DNA from: Pseudomonadota bacterium
GTDB lineage: Bacteria; Desulfobacterota; Desulfovibrionia; Desulfovibrionales; Desulfovibrionaceae
Length of the DNA stretch: 7,905 nt
Assembly (NCBI GenBank): GCA_023450535.1
Contig: JAEXGX010000442.1
Coordinates: forward strand, 1-7,905
Reading direction: 5' to 3'
Shown piece after piece: positions 1 to 6,291 of the stretch. The notes under the pieces were generated by a model that was given only the letters and a program-made list of their open reading frames with translations, was not told the DNA's origin and made no database searches. Made by a program: the position numbers and the translations under genes. The number at the start of each line of letters is the position of its first letter. Position 1 is the stretch's first letter.

Positions 1-354
1 GCCCAGCTTTCCGGCGGCATGAAGCAACGGGTAAGCATCGCCCGCGCCTATGCCAATGACCCCGCCATCCTGCTCATGGACGAACCGTTTGGCGCACTGG
101 ACGCGCAGACCCGCTATGCCATGGAACAGGAACTCCGGACCATATGGGAAAAGGAACGGCGCACCGTTCTCTTTGTCACCAACAACATTGAGGAAGCCAT
201 CTACCTCGGCGACCGCGTGGTGGTTATGTCCGCCCTGCCCGGCAGGGTAAAGACCGAATACGCCATCGACATCCCCGCACCCCGCAATTATACGGACCCG
301 GCCTTCCTCGCCCTGCGCAAGAAGGTGTCCGACGACACGGAACTGGTGTTGTGA
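1..354 (+). CDS. ABC transporter ATP-binding protein, nitrate/sulfonate/taurine type (3' part only)
   Basis: The reading frame is already open at base 1, so this is the C-terminal part of a gene that begins upstream; the ATG at 19 lies inside the ABC signature and is not a start. Visible in order: the signature LSGGMKQR (bases 7-30), Walker B ILLMDEP followed by the D-loop GALD, and the switch region VTNNIEEAIYL. The last segment normally reads VTHDIEEA, so the catalytic H-loop histidine is replaced by asparagine (codon 181-183). The C-terminal tail (PAPRNYTDPAF) is typical of the TauB/SsuB/NrtD family, whose members energise inner-membrane uptake of sulfonates, nitrate and similar anions. 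The stop overlaps a possible GTG at 351, and the next ATPase gene follows directly, so both are in one operon. The substrate cannot be read from the ATPases; a sulfonate would fit the neighbourhood but is inference. Confidence 0.93.
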   Translation, partial: AQLSGGMKQRVSIARAYANDPAILLMDEPFGALDAQTRYAMEQELRTIWEKERRTVLFVTNNIEEAIYLGDRVVVMSALPGRVKTEYAIDIPAPRNYTDPAFLALRKKVSDDTELVL

Positions 355-437
355 AGGCCGTGTTAACGTCCCCCACGACCAACGTCACCCCGTCTCGCGC
401 TGCTCCGCAGGATACAGAAATACGTCAGGAGGCCGCC

Positions 438-1211
438 ATGCGCTTCGGCAACAGGGAAGAATATGCACACGGCAGGGAAGTAAAGGTATCGGTGAACAAG
501 CTCACCAAATGCTACGATGACCTGCTGGTGCTCAACGACATCAACTTTGACATCTACAAGGGCGAGATGCTGTGCATCGTCGGCCCCACCGGCTGCGGCA
601 AAACAACCTTTCTCAACTGTCTTTCCCGTTTCATCCCGATCACGGAAGGCTCCATCATGGTAGACGGTGCGCCCGCCGACCCAAGGGTCCACAACATCGC
701 CTTCGTATTTCAGGAAGTTTCGGCCATCCCCTGGCTGACCGTAGAAGACAACATCCGTTTCGGCCTGCGCATCAAGCGCATGCCCGAAGAAGAAATCGAG
801 AAGCGCGTCGAGCGCATGCTGGATATCGTGGGCCTGCGCAAATACCGCTCCTATTTTCCCCAGCAGCTTTCGGCCAGTATGGAACAGCGGGTGGTCATCG
901 CCCGCAATTTCGCCATCAACCCGGATCTGTTGCTCATGGACGAGCCTTACGGTCAACTTGACGTCAAGCTGCGTTACTACCTTGAGGACGAACTCATGCG
1001 CATCTGGAAGGAACTGGGCAGCACGGTGGCCTTCATCACCCACAACATCGAGGAAGCCGTATACCTGGCAGAACGCATCCTCATCCTTTCCCCCAAGCCC
1101 TGCACCATACGCGAAGAGGTTATTGTCGATCTGCCGCGTCCCCGGCGCTACGACGACCCGGAATTTGTCAAGATACGCGATTACGTCACCGAACGCATCA
1201 AATGGTGGTAG
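438..1211 (+). CDS. ABC transporter ATP-binding protein, nitrate/sulfonate/taurine type (second subunit)
   Basis: A complete NBD of 257 residues. Walker A GPTGCGKT is at residues 49-56, the Q-loop glutamine at 92, Walker B LLLMDEP at 164-170, and the H-loop histidine at 202 (THNIEEAVYL). The signature is degenerate: LSASM at 144-148 in place of LSGGM. The preceding ATPase shows the reverse pattern (good signature, no H-loop His), so the two probably form a heterodimer with one active and one degenerate ATP site. Start choice: ATG 438 has a perfect AGGAGG (427-432) five bases upstream. The frame is open back to a GTG at 351 that overlaps the previous stop, adding 29 residues, but that start has no ribosome binding site and the added residues do not look like family sequence. 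The C-terminus (RPRRYDDPEF) matches the TauB/SsuB family. No clear terminator follows; the next promoter starts about 50 bases on. The substrate is unknown. Confidence 0.92.
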   Translation: MRFGNREEYAHGREVKVSVNKLTKCYDDLLVLNDINFDIYKGEMLCIVGPTGCGKTTFLNCLSRFIPITEGSIMVDGAPADPRVHNIAFVFQEVSAIPWLTVEDNIRFGLRIKRMPEEEIEKRVERMLDIVGLRKYRSYFPQQLSASMEQRVVIARNFAINPDLLLMDEPYGQLDVKLRYYLEDELMRIWKELGSTVAFITHNIEEAVYLAERILILSPKPCTIREEVIVDLPRPRRYDDPEFVKIRDYVTERIKWW

Positions 1212-1262
1212 CCCGGCGGCCGTGAAAAACGAGAACGTTCTTTGCTTTTTTCTGAGACAACC

Positions 1263-1292
1263 TTGACAGTCTTATATAAGATATAATACATA
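1263..1292 (+). promoter_or_regulatory. Promoter with overlapping palindromic operator of the TTT transporter operon
   Basis: A consensus -35 box TTGACA (1263-1268) is followed at once by GTCTTATATAAGAT (1269-1282), a palindrome with 13 of 14 matching positions. The -10 is ambiguous. TATAAT at 1282-1287 is a perfect hexamer but only 13 bases from this -35; a weaker TACATA at 1287-1292 lies at 18 bases. The first 19 bases (1263-1281) recur exactly before suyA. The GT...TATA...AC layout fits operators known for HutC-type GntR regulators, and the nearby GntR gene is the obvious candidate. A protein bound here would cover the promoter spacer and act as a repressor. The leader that follows can fold into CCGCTC/GAGCGG (1306-1311 with 1320-1325). 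Confidence 0.75.
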
Positions 1293-1368
1293 ACACACCA
1301 CTCCACCGCTCAGTTCCCGGAGCGGCGATCTAAGCGCCTTGAACAACTCTGTAACCAAGGAGTTTATG

Positions 1369-2331
1369 ATGAACATGGTGTCACGCATTCTCATGGCCCT
1401 GGGGCTGTCGGGCCTTCTGGCCGTGCCCGCAGTCGCAGCCGACTACCCGGACAAGCCCGTCAACATGGTCATGGCCTTCTCGGCGGGCGGTTCCAGCGAC
1501 GTGCAGGCCCGCATCATGCAAAAGTACTGGAACAAGTACGCCAGCCAACCCTGGGTTTTCATCTACAAGCCCGGCGCGGGCGGCATCATCGGTTTTACGG
1601 AAATCGCGCGTGCCAAAAAGGACGGTTACACCATAGGCGGCCTGAATATGCCGCATATCGTGCTCCAGAAGTTAGCCCAGAACGCCCAGTTCGATCCGGA
1701 AACAAGCTACAGCTATATCTGTCAGGTGGTTAACGATCCCCAGTGCGTAGCTGTACTCAAATCCAGCCAGTTCAAGACACTGAAGGAGCTTCTGGACTAC
1801 GCAAAAGCCAATCCCGGCAAGGTGACCGTGGGCATGAGCGGCCCGCTCTCCGGCCATCACCTCATGTTTCTCGATTTCCAGAAGAAGTTCCCGGATATCA
1901 AGCTTGCCCCGGTGTTCTACAAGGGCGCGGCGGAGCAGAACGCGGCTCTGCTGGGCGGCGAAGTGCAGATGATGTTCGGCAACCTCAATGACGTCATGCG
2001 CTCCATCGACGAGTTTACTATCCTTGGTCTGGCGGCTGAAAAGCGCAACGATTTCCTGCCCGACGTCCCGACCATGAGGGAACAGGGATACGACATGGTT
2101 TCCGATATCCGCCGCTGCTTCGCCGCTCCTGCTGGCACGGGAGAGGCGGAAATGACCTACCTGCGTGATATCTTCCGCAAGATCTGCCAGGACCCCGACT
2201 ACATAGCGGACATGAAGAAGGCCGGGCAGCCGGAAGAATACATGGATGGCCCCGAATTCGCGGCCTATGTCAAGTCTCAGTATGCCAACGCCGCAGAAGC
2301 TCTGAGCGGCGCGGGGCTGCTCAAGAAGTAA
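1369..2331 (+). CDS. tctC: TTT-family periplasmic substrate-binding protein (TctC/Bug type), probable sulfolactate binder
   Basis: A 320-residue protein, the usual size for the TctC/Bug family of extracytoplasmic binding proteins, which deliver carboxylates to a TctAB membrane pair. It begins with a signal peptide: a basic start, a hydrophobic stretch to about residue 20, then AVAA with cleavage near 23-25, giving a mature protein that starts near DYPDKP. Family marks follow: FSAGGSSD at 37-44 (ligand loop) and YKPGAGGIIG with DGYT at about 66-88. Start choice: AAGGAG at 1357-1362 lies six bases from ATG 1369; ATG 1366 is only three bases away but gives almost the same protein, and a TTG at 1339 has no support. 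It is first in an operon with tctA and tctB and has an operator-bearing promoter. Sulfolactate (compare SlcH of the sulfolactate TTT system) is inferred only from the shared operator with suyAB; other C3-C4 hydroxyacids or sulfonates remain possible. Confidence 0.93.
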   Translation: MNMVSRILMALGLSGLLAVPAVAADYPDKPVNMVMAFSAGGSSDVQARIMQKYWNKYASQPWVFIYKPGAGGIIGFTEIARAKKDGYTIGGLNMPHIVLQKLAQNAQFDPETSYSYICQVVNDPQCVAVLKSSQFKTLKELLDYAKANPGKVTVGMSGPLSGHHLMFLDFQKKFPDIKLAPVFYKGAAEQNAALLGGEVQMMFGNLNDVMRSIDEFTILGLAAEKRNDFLPDVPTMREQGYDMVSDIRRCFAAPAGTGEAEMTYLRDIFRKICQDPDYIADMKKAGQPEEYMDGPEFAAYVKSQYANAAEALSGAGLLKK

Positions 2332-2341
2332 CGTTACACTC

Positions 2342-2382
2342 CGCCGGGGGGCTTCCGCCTCCCGGCGAACGCGAAACTCGCG
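2342..2382 (+). promoter_or_regulatory. Intercistronic stem-loops between tctC and tctA
   Basis: Bases 2342-2352 pair with 2357-2367, giving an 11-bp GC-rich stem with one G-U pair and a TTCC tetraloop. A second small hairpin, CGCGA/TCGCG with an AAC loop, follows at 2370-2382. There is no T-run, so this is not a standard intrinsic terminator. Such a structure between a binding-protein gene and its membrane genes commonly stabilises the upstream message or attenuates readthrough, so that binding protein is made in excess. That role is inferred. Confidence 0.6.
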
Positions 2383-2403
2383 CATTCCCGCAAAGGTTCA
2401 ATT

Positions 2404-3933
2404 ATGAGTGAATTTCTTTTGCCCGCCATTCTCAATCTGTTTGATCCGCTGAATATCTTTCTGATGATCGCGGGGCTGGCCGGAGGCATCATCGTGGGCG
2501 CCCTGCCCGGTCTCACCGCCACAATGGGTGTGGCGCTTATGGTGCCTGTCACCTTCGCCATGAACCCCGTCAACGGCCTGATCATGCTGGGCGCCATCTA
2601 CGTTGGGGCCATTTACGGCGGCGCGAACTCGGCCATTCTGATCTGCACGCCGGGCACGCCCTCCTCCGTGGCCACCACCTTTGACGGCTGGCCCCTGTGC
2701 CAGGCCGGGCGCGCGGACGAGGCGCTGTATACTTCCCTGCTTTCCTCCTCTTTCGGAGGAATTGTCGGCTCCTTTTTTCTGCTTTTTCTCGCCGCTTCTC
2801 TGGCCCGCTTTGCCCTCAAGTTCGGAGGCTCCGAAAACTTCTGGCTCTGTCTGTTCGGCCTGTCCACCATCGCGGTGATGAGCGCGGACAACATGGGCAA
2901 GGGCCTTGTTTCCGGAGCGGTGGGCATGCTGGTGTCCACCGTGGGCATCGATCCCAACGCCGGAGTTACCCGGTTCACTTTCGGCATTTATGATCTTGTC
3001 CAGGGGGTGGCCGTCATCCCCTGCATGATCGGCCTGTTCTCCTTCTCGCAGGTACTTTTTCTCATTGGTTCCCAGCGCCAGTATATCGCCGAATATCACC
3101 CCCGCAAGGGCATGTTCGGGCAAATTGCCCGCTTTCTCGCCACAAAATGCAAGACGGTGCTCGTCCGTTCCTCCATTATCGGCACACTGGTAGGCATGCT
3201 GCCCGGGGCGGGCGGAGAAATCGCCTCCATCATCTGTTACAACGAATCCAAGCGCTGGGACAAGGAGCCTTCCCGCTACGGCAAGGGCTGCATTGAAGGT
3301 GTCGCCTCTTCGGAAAGCGCGAATAACGCGGTTATCGGCGGTTCGCTCATTCCCATGCTGACTCTCGGCATTCCCGGCAGTGCCGTGGCTGCGGTTATCC
3401 TGGGTGCACTGCTGGCCCACGGCATCCAGCCGGGCTTCAAGATCTTCACTGCCACCGGAGAGCTGGCCTACACCTTCATTGCCTCCCAGTTTGCGGTGAA
3501 CCTGCTCATGATCCCCGTGGGCTATGTATTATGCAAGTGCATGGCGCGTCTGCTCAACCTCGAACTGACCATCGTGGCCATTGCCATTGTCGTGCTCGCC
3601 TATATCGGGGCGTACGCCATCAGTAATAGCGTGATGGATATCTGGATGGTGATCATCTTCGGCTTTGTGGGCTTCTTCGGCGGCAAGGTGGGATGGGATA
3701 CAGGCGCCATGGCGCTCGGCGTCATTCTCGGCCCCATGATCGAGGACAATCTCGGTTCCTGTGTACAGCTCGCACTGGCCACCGACGGGGGTCTCACGGC
3801 CGTGATGTTCGGCGGCATGATCAACAAGATCCTGATCCTCGCCCTCATTCTCTCATTGCTCACCCCCTTCTTCCTGACCTGGAAAAAACGCCGCGCCGAT
3901 ACCCGCGCCGCCAAGGAGGCCGAACATGCGTAA
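2404..3933 (+). CDS. tctA: TTT-family large membrane subunit (TctA)
   Basis: A 509-residue, very hydrophobic protein of the TctA family, which normally has about 500 residues and 11-12 membrane helices and forms the transport channel in the inner membrane. The two duplicated signature regions are both present. In the first half are GALPGL at 32-37 and the conserved block YGGANSAILICTPGTPSSVA (71-90), then DGWPLCQAGRADEAL. In the second half are GMLPGAGG at 264-271, GVASSESANNAV at about 298-309 and LTLGIPGSA at 319-327. Transport is normally driven by an ion gradient, with substrate delivered by TctC. ATG 2404 is preceded by AAAGG at 2392-2396, seven bases away. It lies 72 bases after tctC and overlaps tctB by eight bases. 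The order C-A-B differs from the C-B-A order of the classic tctCBA operon. Confidence 0.96.
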   Translation: MSEFLLPAILNLFDPLNIFLMIAGLAGGIIVGALPGLTATMGVALMVPVTFAMNPVNGLIMLGAIYVGAIYGGANSAILICTPGTPSSVATTFDGWPLCQAGRADEALYTSLLSSSFGGIVGSFFLLFLAASLARFALKFGGSENFWLCLFGLSTIAVMSADNMGKGLVSGAVGMLVSTVGIDPNAGVTRFTFGIYDLVQGVAVIPCMIGLFSFSQVLFLIGSQRQYIAEYHPRKGMFGQIARFLATKCKTVLVRSSIIGTLVGMLPGAGGEIASIICYNESKRWDKEPSRYGKGCIEGVASSESANNAVIGGSLIPMLTLGIPGSAVAAVILGALLAHGIQPGFKIFTATGELAYTFIASQFAVNLLMIPVGYVLCKCMARLLNLELTIVAIAIVVLAYIGAYAISNSVMDIWMVIIFGFVGFFGGKVGWDTGAMALGVILGPMIEDNLGSCVQLALATDGGLTAVMFGGMINKILILALILSLLTPFFLTWKKRRADTRAAKEAEHA

Positions 3934-4393
3934 AAGCTCTTCCGATATCTGGGCGGGGCTGGGCTTTCTGGCTGTCTCCCTTGCCTTTGGCGTGCAGTAT
4001 GACGGACTGACCGGCGTCAGCCGGGTCTTCCCCGAAACGCTGATTTCCTTCATCGCCCTGGGCGGAATATGGTTTGTAGCCAAGGGCCTGTGGCGCAGGC
4101 GCGCCGAACGCAGAGAGAGCTCTGGCGCCGAAGGCGAGGTCACAGCGTGGCGGCGCGTGGCCGCCATTACCGGATTCGCGCTGTGCTATGCCGTGGCCAT
4201 CACCACAGTGGGATTTTTTGTCTCTACCGGAGCCTTTCTGTTCCTCTCCTTCTTTTTCCTGGACGTAAGCGAGCGGGATTTCGGCACCAAGGTCTTTCAC
4301 GGGTTGCTCTTTTCCGTAGTGTTCTCGCTGCTGATCTGGGGAGGATTCGTCAAACTGCTCAACGTTCCTACTCCCGAAGGGATCCTGTTCTAA
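3926..4393 (+). CDS. tctB: TTT-family small membrane subunit (TctB)
   Basis: A 155-residue protein with about four membrane helices: near residues 9-24, 35-55, 75-100 and 122-142, with a basic cytoplasmic-type loop (KGLWRRRAERR) between the second and third. This is the TctB pattern, including the C-terminal LNVPTPEGILF that resembles the end of known family members. TctB pairs with TctA and is needed for transport, but its exact role is not settled. ATG 3926 overlaps the tctA stop by eight bases, and a full AAGGAGG (3913-3919) lies six bases upstream inside tctA, so the two are translationally coupled. It is the last gene of the transporter operon. Sequence conservation is low in this family, so the call rests on size, topology and position next to tctA. 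Confidence 0.92.
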   Translation: MRKSSSDIWAGLGFLAVSLAFGVQYDGLTGVSRVFPETLISFIALGGIWFVAKGLWRRRAERRESSGAEGEVTAWRRVAAITGFALCYAVAITTVGFFVSTGAFLFLSFFFLDVSERDFGTKVFHGLLFSVVFSLLIWGGFVKLLNVPTPEGILF

Positions 4394-4668
4394 AGCATTT
4401 TGCTATTGAGAATACCTGCCAGCCAGACCCCATGTTCTGACTCACAGGTTTTACACCTCCGCCGGAGCTTAACGCCGCAAGTGAATTGCGGCTACTCCGG
4501 CTTCGCGGCGAAGTCTCGTTCCGCTTGACTTCGGGAGCAATTTCAAAATGAAATTGCTCCAACGGAACGGAGAGAATAAACGTTGCCCTGCATCCGGGGG
4601 CGTTGAAGCTCCCCCCTGAACATGGAGGACAGGTCAGACCCGGCACACCGGCGGGGCGTAGCATGAGT
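4394..4668. other. Non-coding interval after tctB with nested inverted repeats
   Basis: No reading frame here looks coding. The interval carries several strong inverted repeats (4461-4573, listed separately) and a weaker GGGGG/CCCCC pair (4596-4600 with 4611-4615). None is followed by a T-run on the plus strand, so a standard intrinsic terminator for the tctCAB operon is not evident. The suyA promoter begins at 4669, immediately after it. Confidence 0.7.
4461..4573. repeat. Cluster of nested and alternative stem-loops
   Basis: Stem 1: GCCGGAG (4461-4467) pairs with CTCCGGC (4495-4501), enclosing GCCGCAA/TTGCGGC (4474-4480 with 4486-4492). Stem 2: CTTCG/CGAAG (4501-4505 with 4509-4513). Stem 3, mutually exclusive with stem 2: CGAAGTC (4509-4515) with GACTTCG (4527-4533). 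Stem 4: a perfect 12-bp stem, GGAGCAATTTCA (4534-4545) with TGAAATTGCTCC (4549-4560), enclosed by CGTTCCG/CGGAACG (4517-4523 with 4563-4569). It could be the 3' end of the tctCAB message, a small RNA or a dispersed palindromic repeat. The sequence alone does not decide. Confidence 0.6.
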
Positions 4669-4705
4669 TTGACAGTCTTATATAAGACATCTTATACAAT
4701 ATAAT
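4669..4705 (+). promoter_or_regulatory. Promoter with overlapping palindromic operator of suyAB
   Basis: TTGACA (4669-4674) is followed by GTCTTATATAAGAC (4675-4688), a perfect 14-bp palindrome. TATACA (4693-4698) lies 18 bases from the -35 and is the likely -10; a TATAAT at 4700-4705 is too far from the -35 (25 bases) to pair with it. The half-site TCTTATA recurs at 4690-4696, exactly 14 bases after its first copy (4676-4682). The first 19 bases match the promoter of the transporter operon base for base. A GntR/HutC-type repressor bound at the palindrome would occlude the promoter spacer. The leader can form a 7-bp stem (4709-4715 with 4724-4730, one G-T pair) just before the ribosome binding site. 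Confidence 0.8.
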
Positions 4706-4747
4706 CATGTGTCGGCCCCGATTCCGGCACAAAACCAGGAGGCAAGT

Positions 4748-5032
4748 ATGGCCATACAGTTCGTGGTGCATGAGGACGGCGACAGTGTCGGCGTCGTCAC
4801 CGTGGAAGGCGTGAAAGCCGGTCAGGAATTGACCGGCTGGGTCATGAAGGAAGATACGCTGCTCAATTTCAAAGCCTTGGACGATATTCCCATCGGCCAC
4901 AAGGTCGCACTGGCGGATCTTGAGCCCGGCGACACGGTGATCAAATACGGCGTCGATATCGGCAAGGTGGTGGCTCCGATCAAAAAGGGCGAGCATCTCC
5001 ACGTTCACAATGTCAAGACCAAAAGGTGGTAG
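4748..5032 (+). CDS. suyA: (2R)-3-sulfolactate sulfo-lyase, small subunit SuyA (SAF domain)
   Basis: A 94-residue protein made of one SAF domain, the small N-terminal module of the UxaA/altronate dehydratase family, encoded here as a separate subunit as in known SuyAB. SuyAB cleaves (2R)-3-sulfolactate to pyruvate and sulfite in the cytoplasm. The family core is clear: DIPIGHKVAL at 46-55, GDTVIKYG at 61-68 and GEHLHVHNV at 81-89, matching the GHK(V)AL, KYG and HVHN motifs. The start is ATG 4748, with a perfect AGGAGG (4737-4742) five bases upstream; an in-frame GTG at 4709 lies in the promoter/leader and is unlikely. The last codons carry the AGGTGG that serves suyB. UxaA-type sugar-acid dehydratases share this fold, so the specific call depends on SuyB and the neighbourhood. 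Confidence 0.88.
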   Translation: MAIQFVVHEDGDSVGVVTVEGVKAGQELTGWVMKEDTLLNFKALDDIPIGHKVALADLEPGDTVIKYGVDIGKVVAPIKKGEHLHVHNVKTKRW

Positions 5033-5037
5033 TCGTC

Positions 5038-6207
5038 ATGGATCTGTCCAAGCAGAAAATTATGGGATACCGGCGTGAGAATGGACGCGTCGGGGTACGC
5101 AACCACGTTATTCTCCTGCCCCTCGACGACCTTTCCAACGCGGCCTGCCTCGCGGTGGAAAACCATGTAAAGGGTACCCTTGCACTGCCTCACCATTACG
5201 GCCGCCTCCAGTTCGGGGCCGACCTTGAACTTCACTTCCGCACTCTGATCGGCATCGGCAGTAACCCCAACGTGGCCGCAGTGGTCGTTATCGGTATCGA
5301 ACCCGAATGGACCAAGGTGATCACTGACGGTATCACCAAAACCGGCAAGCCTGTGTTCGGTTTCTCTATCGAGCAGAACGGCGACATCAACACCGTGGCC
5401 GCAGCCTCCCGCAAAGCCAAGGAACTGGTACAGTGGGCCACAGGCCTCCAGCGCGAAGAATGCATGGTCAAGGAATTGATGGTGTCCTGCAAGTGCGGCG
5501 AATCCGACACGACCTCCGGCATCGCGGCCAACCCCACTGTGGGCAATGCCTTCGACAAGCTGTACGGGAACGGCAATACCCTGCTGTTCGGAGAAACTTC
5601 GGAAATCACCGGAGGCGAGCATCTGGTCGCCGAGCGCTGCCGCACGCCTGAAATCCGCGAACAGTTCATGAAGATGTGGAACGACTACAACGATTTCATC
5701 ATCGCCAACAAGACCAATGATCTGTCCGATTCCCAACCTACCAAGGGCAACATTCTCGGCGGTCTGACCACCATTGAGGAAAAGGCGCTGGGCAATATCC
5801 AGAAAATCGGGAAGAAGTGCATGGTGGACGGCTGCCTGATCCCGGCCGAAGCTCCCAGCGGACCCGGCCTGTGGTTCATGGATTCCTCCTCCGCCGCCGC
5901 CGAAATGGTGACCCTGGTTTCCGCTGCGGGCGCCGTGGTGCACTTCTTCCCCACCGGACAGGGCAACGTCATCGGCAACCCCATCCTGCCGGTAATCAAG
6001 ATCTCCGCCAACCCCCGCACCGTGCGCACCATGAGTGAACACATCGACGTGGACGTGACGGCTCTCTTGCGCCGGGAAATGACCATGGATGAAGCGGGCG
6101 ACAAGCTGCTTGACATGATGGTGCAGACGGCCAACGGCCGCAACACCAGCGCCGAAGTGCTCGGTCACCGTGAAATCGTCATGACCAAACTGTACCGCAG
6201 CGCGTAA
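5038..6207 (+). CDS. suyB: (2R)-3-sulfolactate sulfo-lyase, large subunit SuyB
   Basis: A 389-residue protein of the UxaA C-terminal (altronate/galactarate dehydratase) family, at the size usual for SuyB. Motifs in order: GYRRENGRVGVRNHV at 10-24; CKCGESDTTSGIAANP at 151-166, the counterpart of CGGSDxxSGxxANP in sugar-acid dehydratases, with C151 and C153 as possible metal ligands; FGETSEITGGEH at 184-195; QPTKGN then GLTTIEEKALG at about 242-252; FPTGQGN at 304-310; and PVIKISANPRTVRTMSEHID near 318-337. From memory, the overall sequence follows characterised SuyB proteins closely, more than altronate dehydratases. With SuyA it releases sulfite from sulfolactate and leaves pyruvate. ATG 5038 has AGGTGG (5024-5029) eight bases upstream, inside the suyA end. 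A GTG at 5026 would lie within that ribosome binding site and is less likely. Expression is probably coupled to suyA. Confidence 0.9.
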   Translation: MDLSKQKIMGYRRENGRVGVRNHVILLPLDDLSNAACLAVENHVKGTLALPHHYGRLQFGADLELHFRTLIGIGSNPNVAAVVVIGIEPEWTKVITDGITKTGKPVFGFSIEQNGDINTVAAASRKAKELVQWATGLQREECMVKELMVSCKCGESDTTSGIAANPTVGNAFDKLYGNGNTLLFGETSEITGGEHLVAERCRTPEIREQFMKMWNDYNDFIIANKTNDLSDSQPTKGNILGGLTTIEEKALGNIQKIGKKCMVDGCLIPAEAPSGPGLWFMDSSSAAAEMVTLVSAAGAVVHFFPTGQGNVIGNPILPVIKISANPRTVRTMSEHIDVDVTALLRREMTMDEAGDKLLDMMVQTANGRNTSAEVLGHREIVMTKLYRSA

Positions 6208-6244
6208 GGCGTGCGGCCACGCCCGGTTCTCTCCCGTCCGGGCG

Positions 6245-6279
6245 AAAAAAGGCGGAATCCCCTTTTCGGGGATTCCGCC
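6245..6279 (-). terminator. Intrinsic terminator of the GntR gene
   Basis: GGCGGAATCCCC (6251-6262) pairs perfectly with GGGGATTCCGCC (6268-6279), a 12-bp stem with a 5-base loop. On the minus strand it is followed by six T (A-run 6245-6250 on the plus strand), making a textbook terminator 12 bases after the gntR stop. On the plus strand no T-run follows, so it would serve suyAB poorly. The suyB 3' side has two smaller, mutually exclusive stems: GGCGTG/CACGCC (6208-6223) and CGCCCGG/CCGGGCG (6220-6244). Confidence 0.88.
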
Positions 6280-6291
6280 GGGTACCGCATC

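Noticed and set aside
351..437. N-terminal extension of the second ABC ATPase from GTG 351
   Set aside because: No ribosome binding site precedes GTG 351, while ATG 438 has a perfect AGGAGG at ideal spacing; the extra 29 residues look like non-coding sequence.
1225..1251. Possible intrinsic terminator after the second ABC ATPase (AGAACGTTCT then a T-run)
   Set aside because: The palindrome has no room for a loop, and the extended pairing is poor. A T-run is present but there is no convincing stem.
2398..3420. Minus-strand open frame of 340 codons opposite tctA
   Set aside because: It mirrors the codon structure of a clear TctA gene; its product is rich in Gly, Gln, His and Arg with no recognisable domain.
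4368..4664. Minus-strand open frame of 98 codons in the gap after tctB
   Set aside because: It runs through the stem-loop cluster, has irregular composition and resembles no protein family I know.
4709..4747. Upstream GTG start for suyA adding 13 residues
   Set aside because: It would start within the promoter/leader, and ATG 4748 has a perfect ribosome binding site and matches the family N-terminus.
5005..6168. Minus-strand open frame of 387 codons opposite suyB
   Set aside because: A shadow of the GC-rich suyB gene. The product is Gly/His-rich low-complexity sequence and has no plausible start signal.
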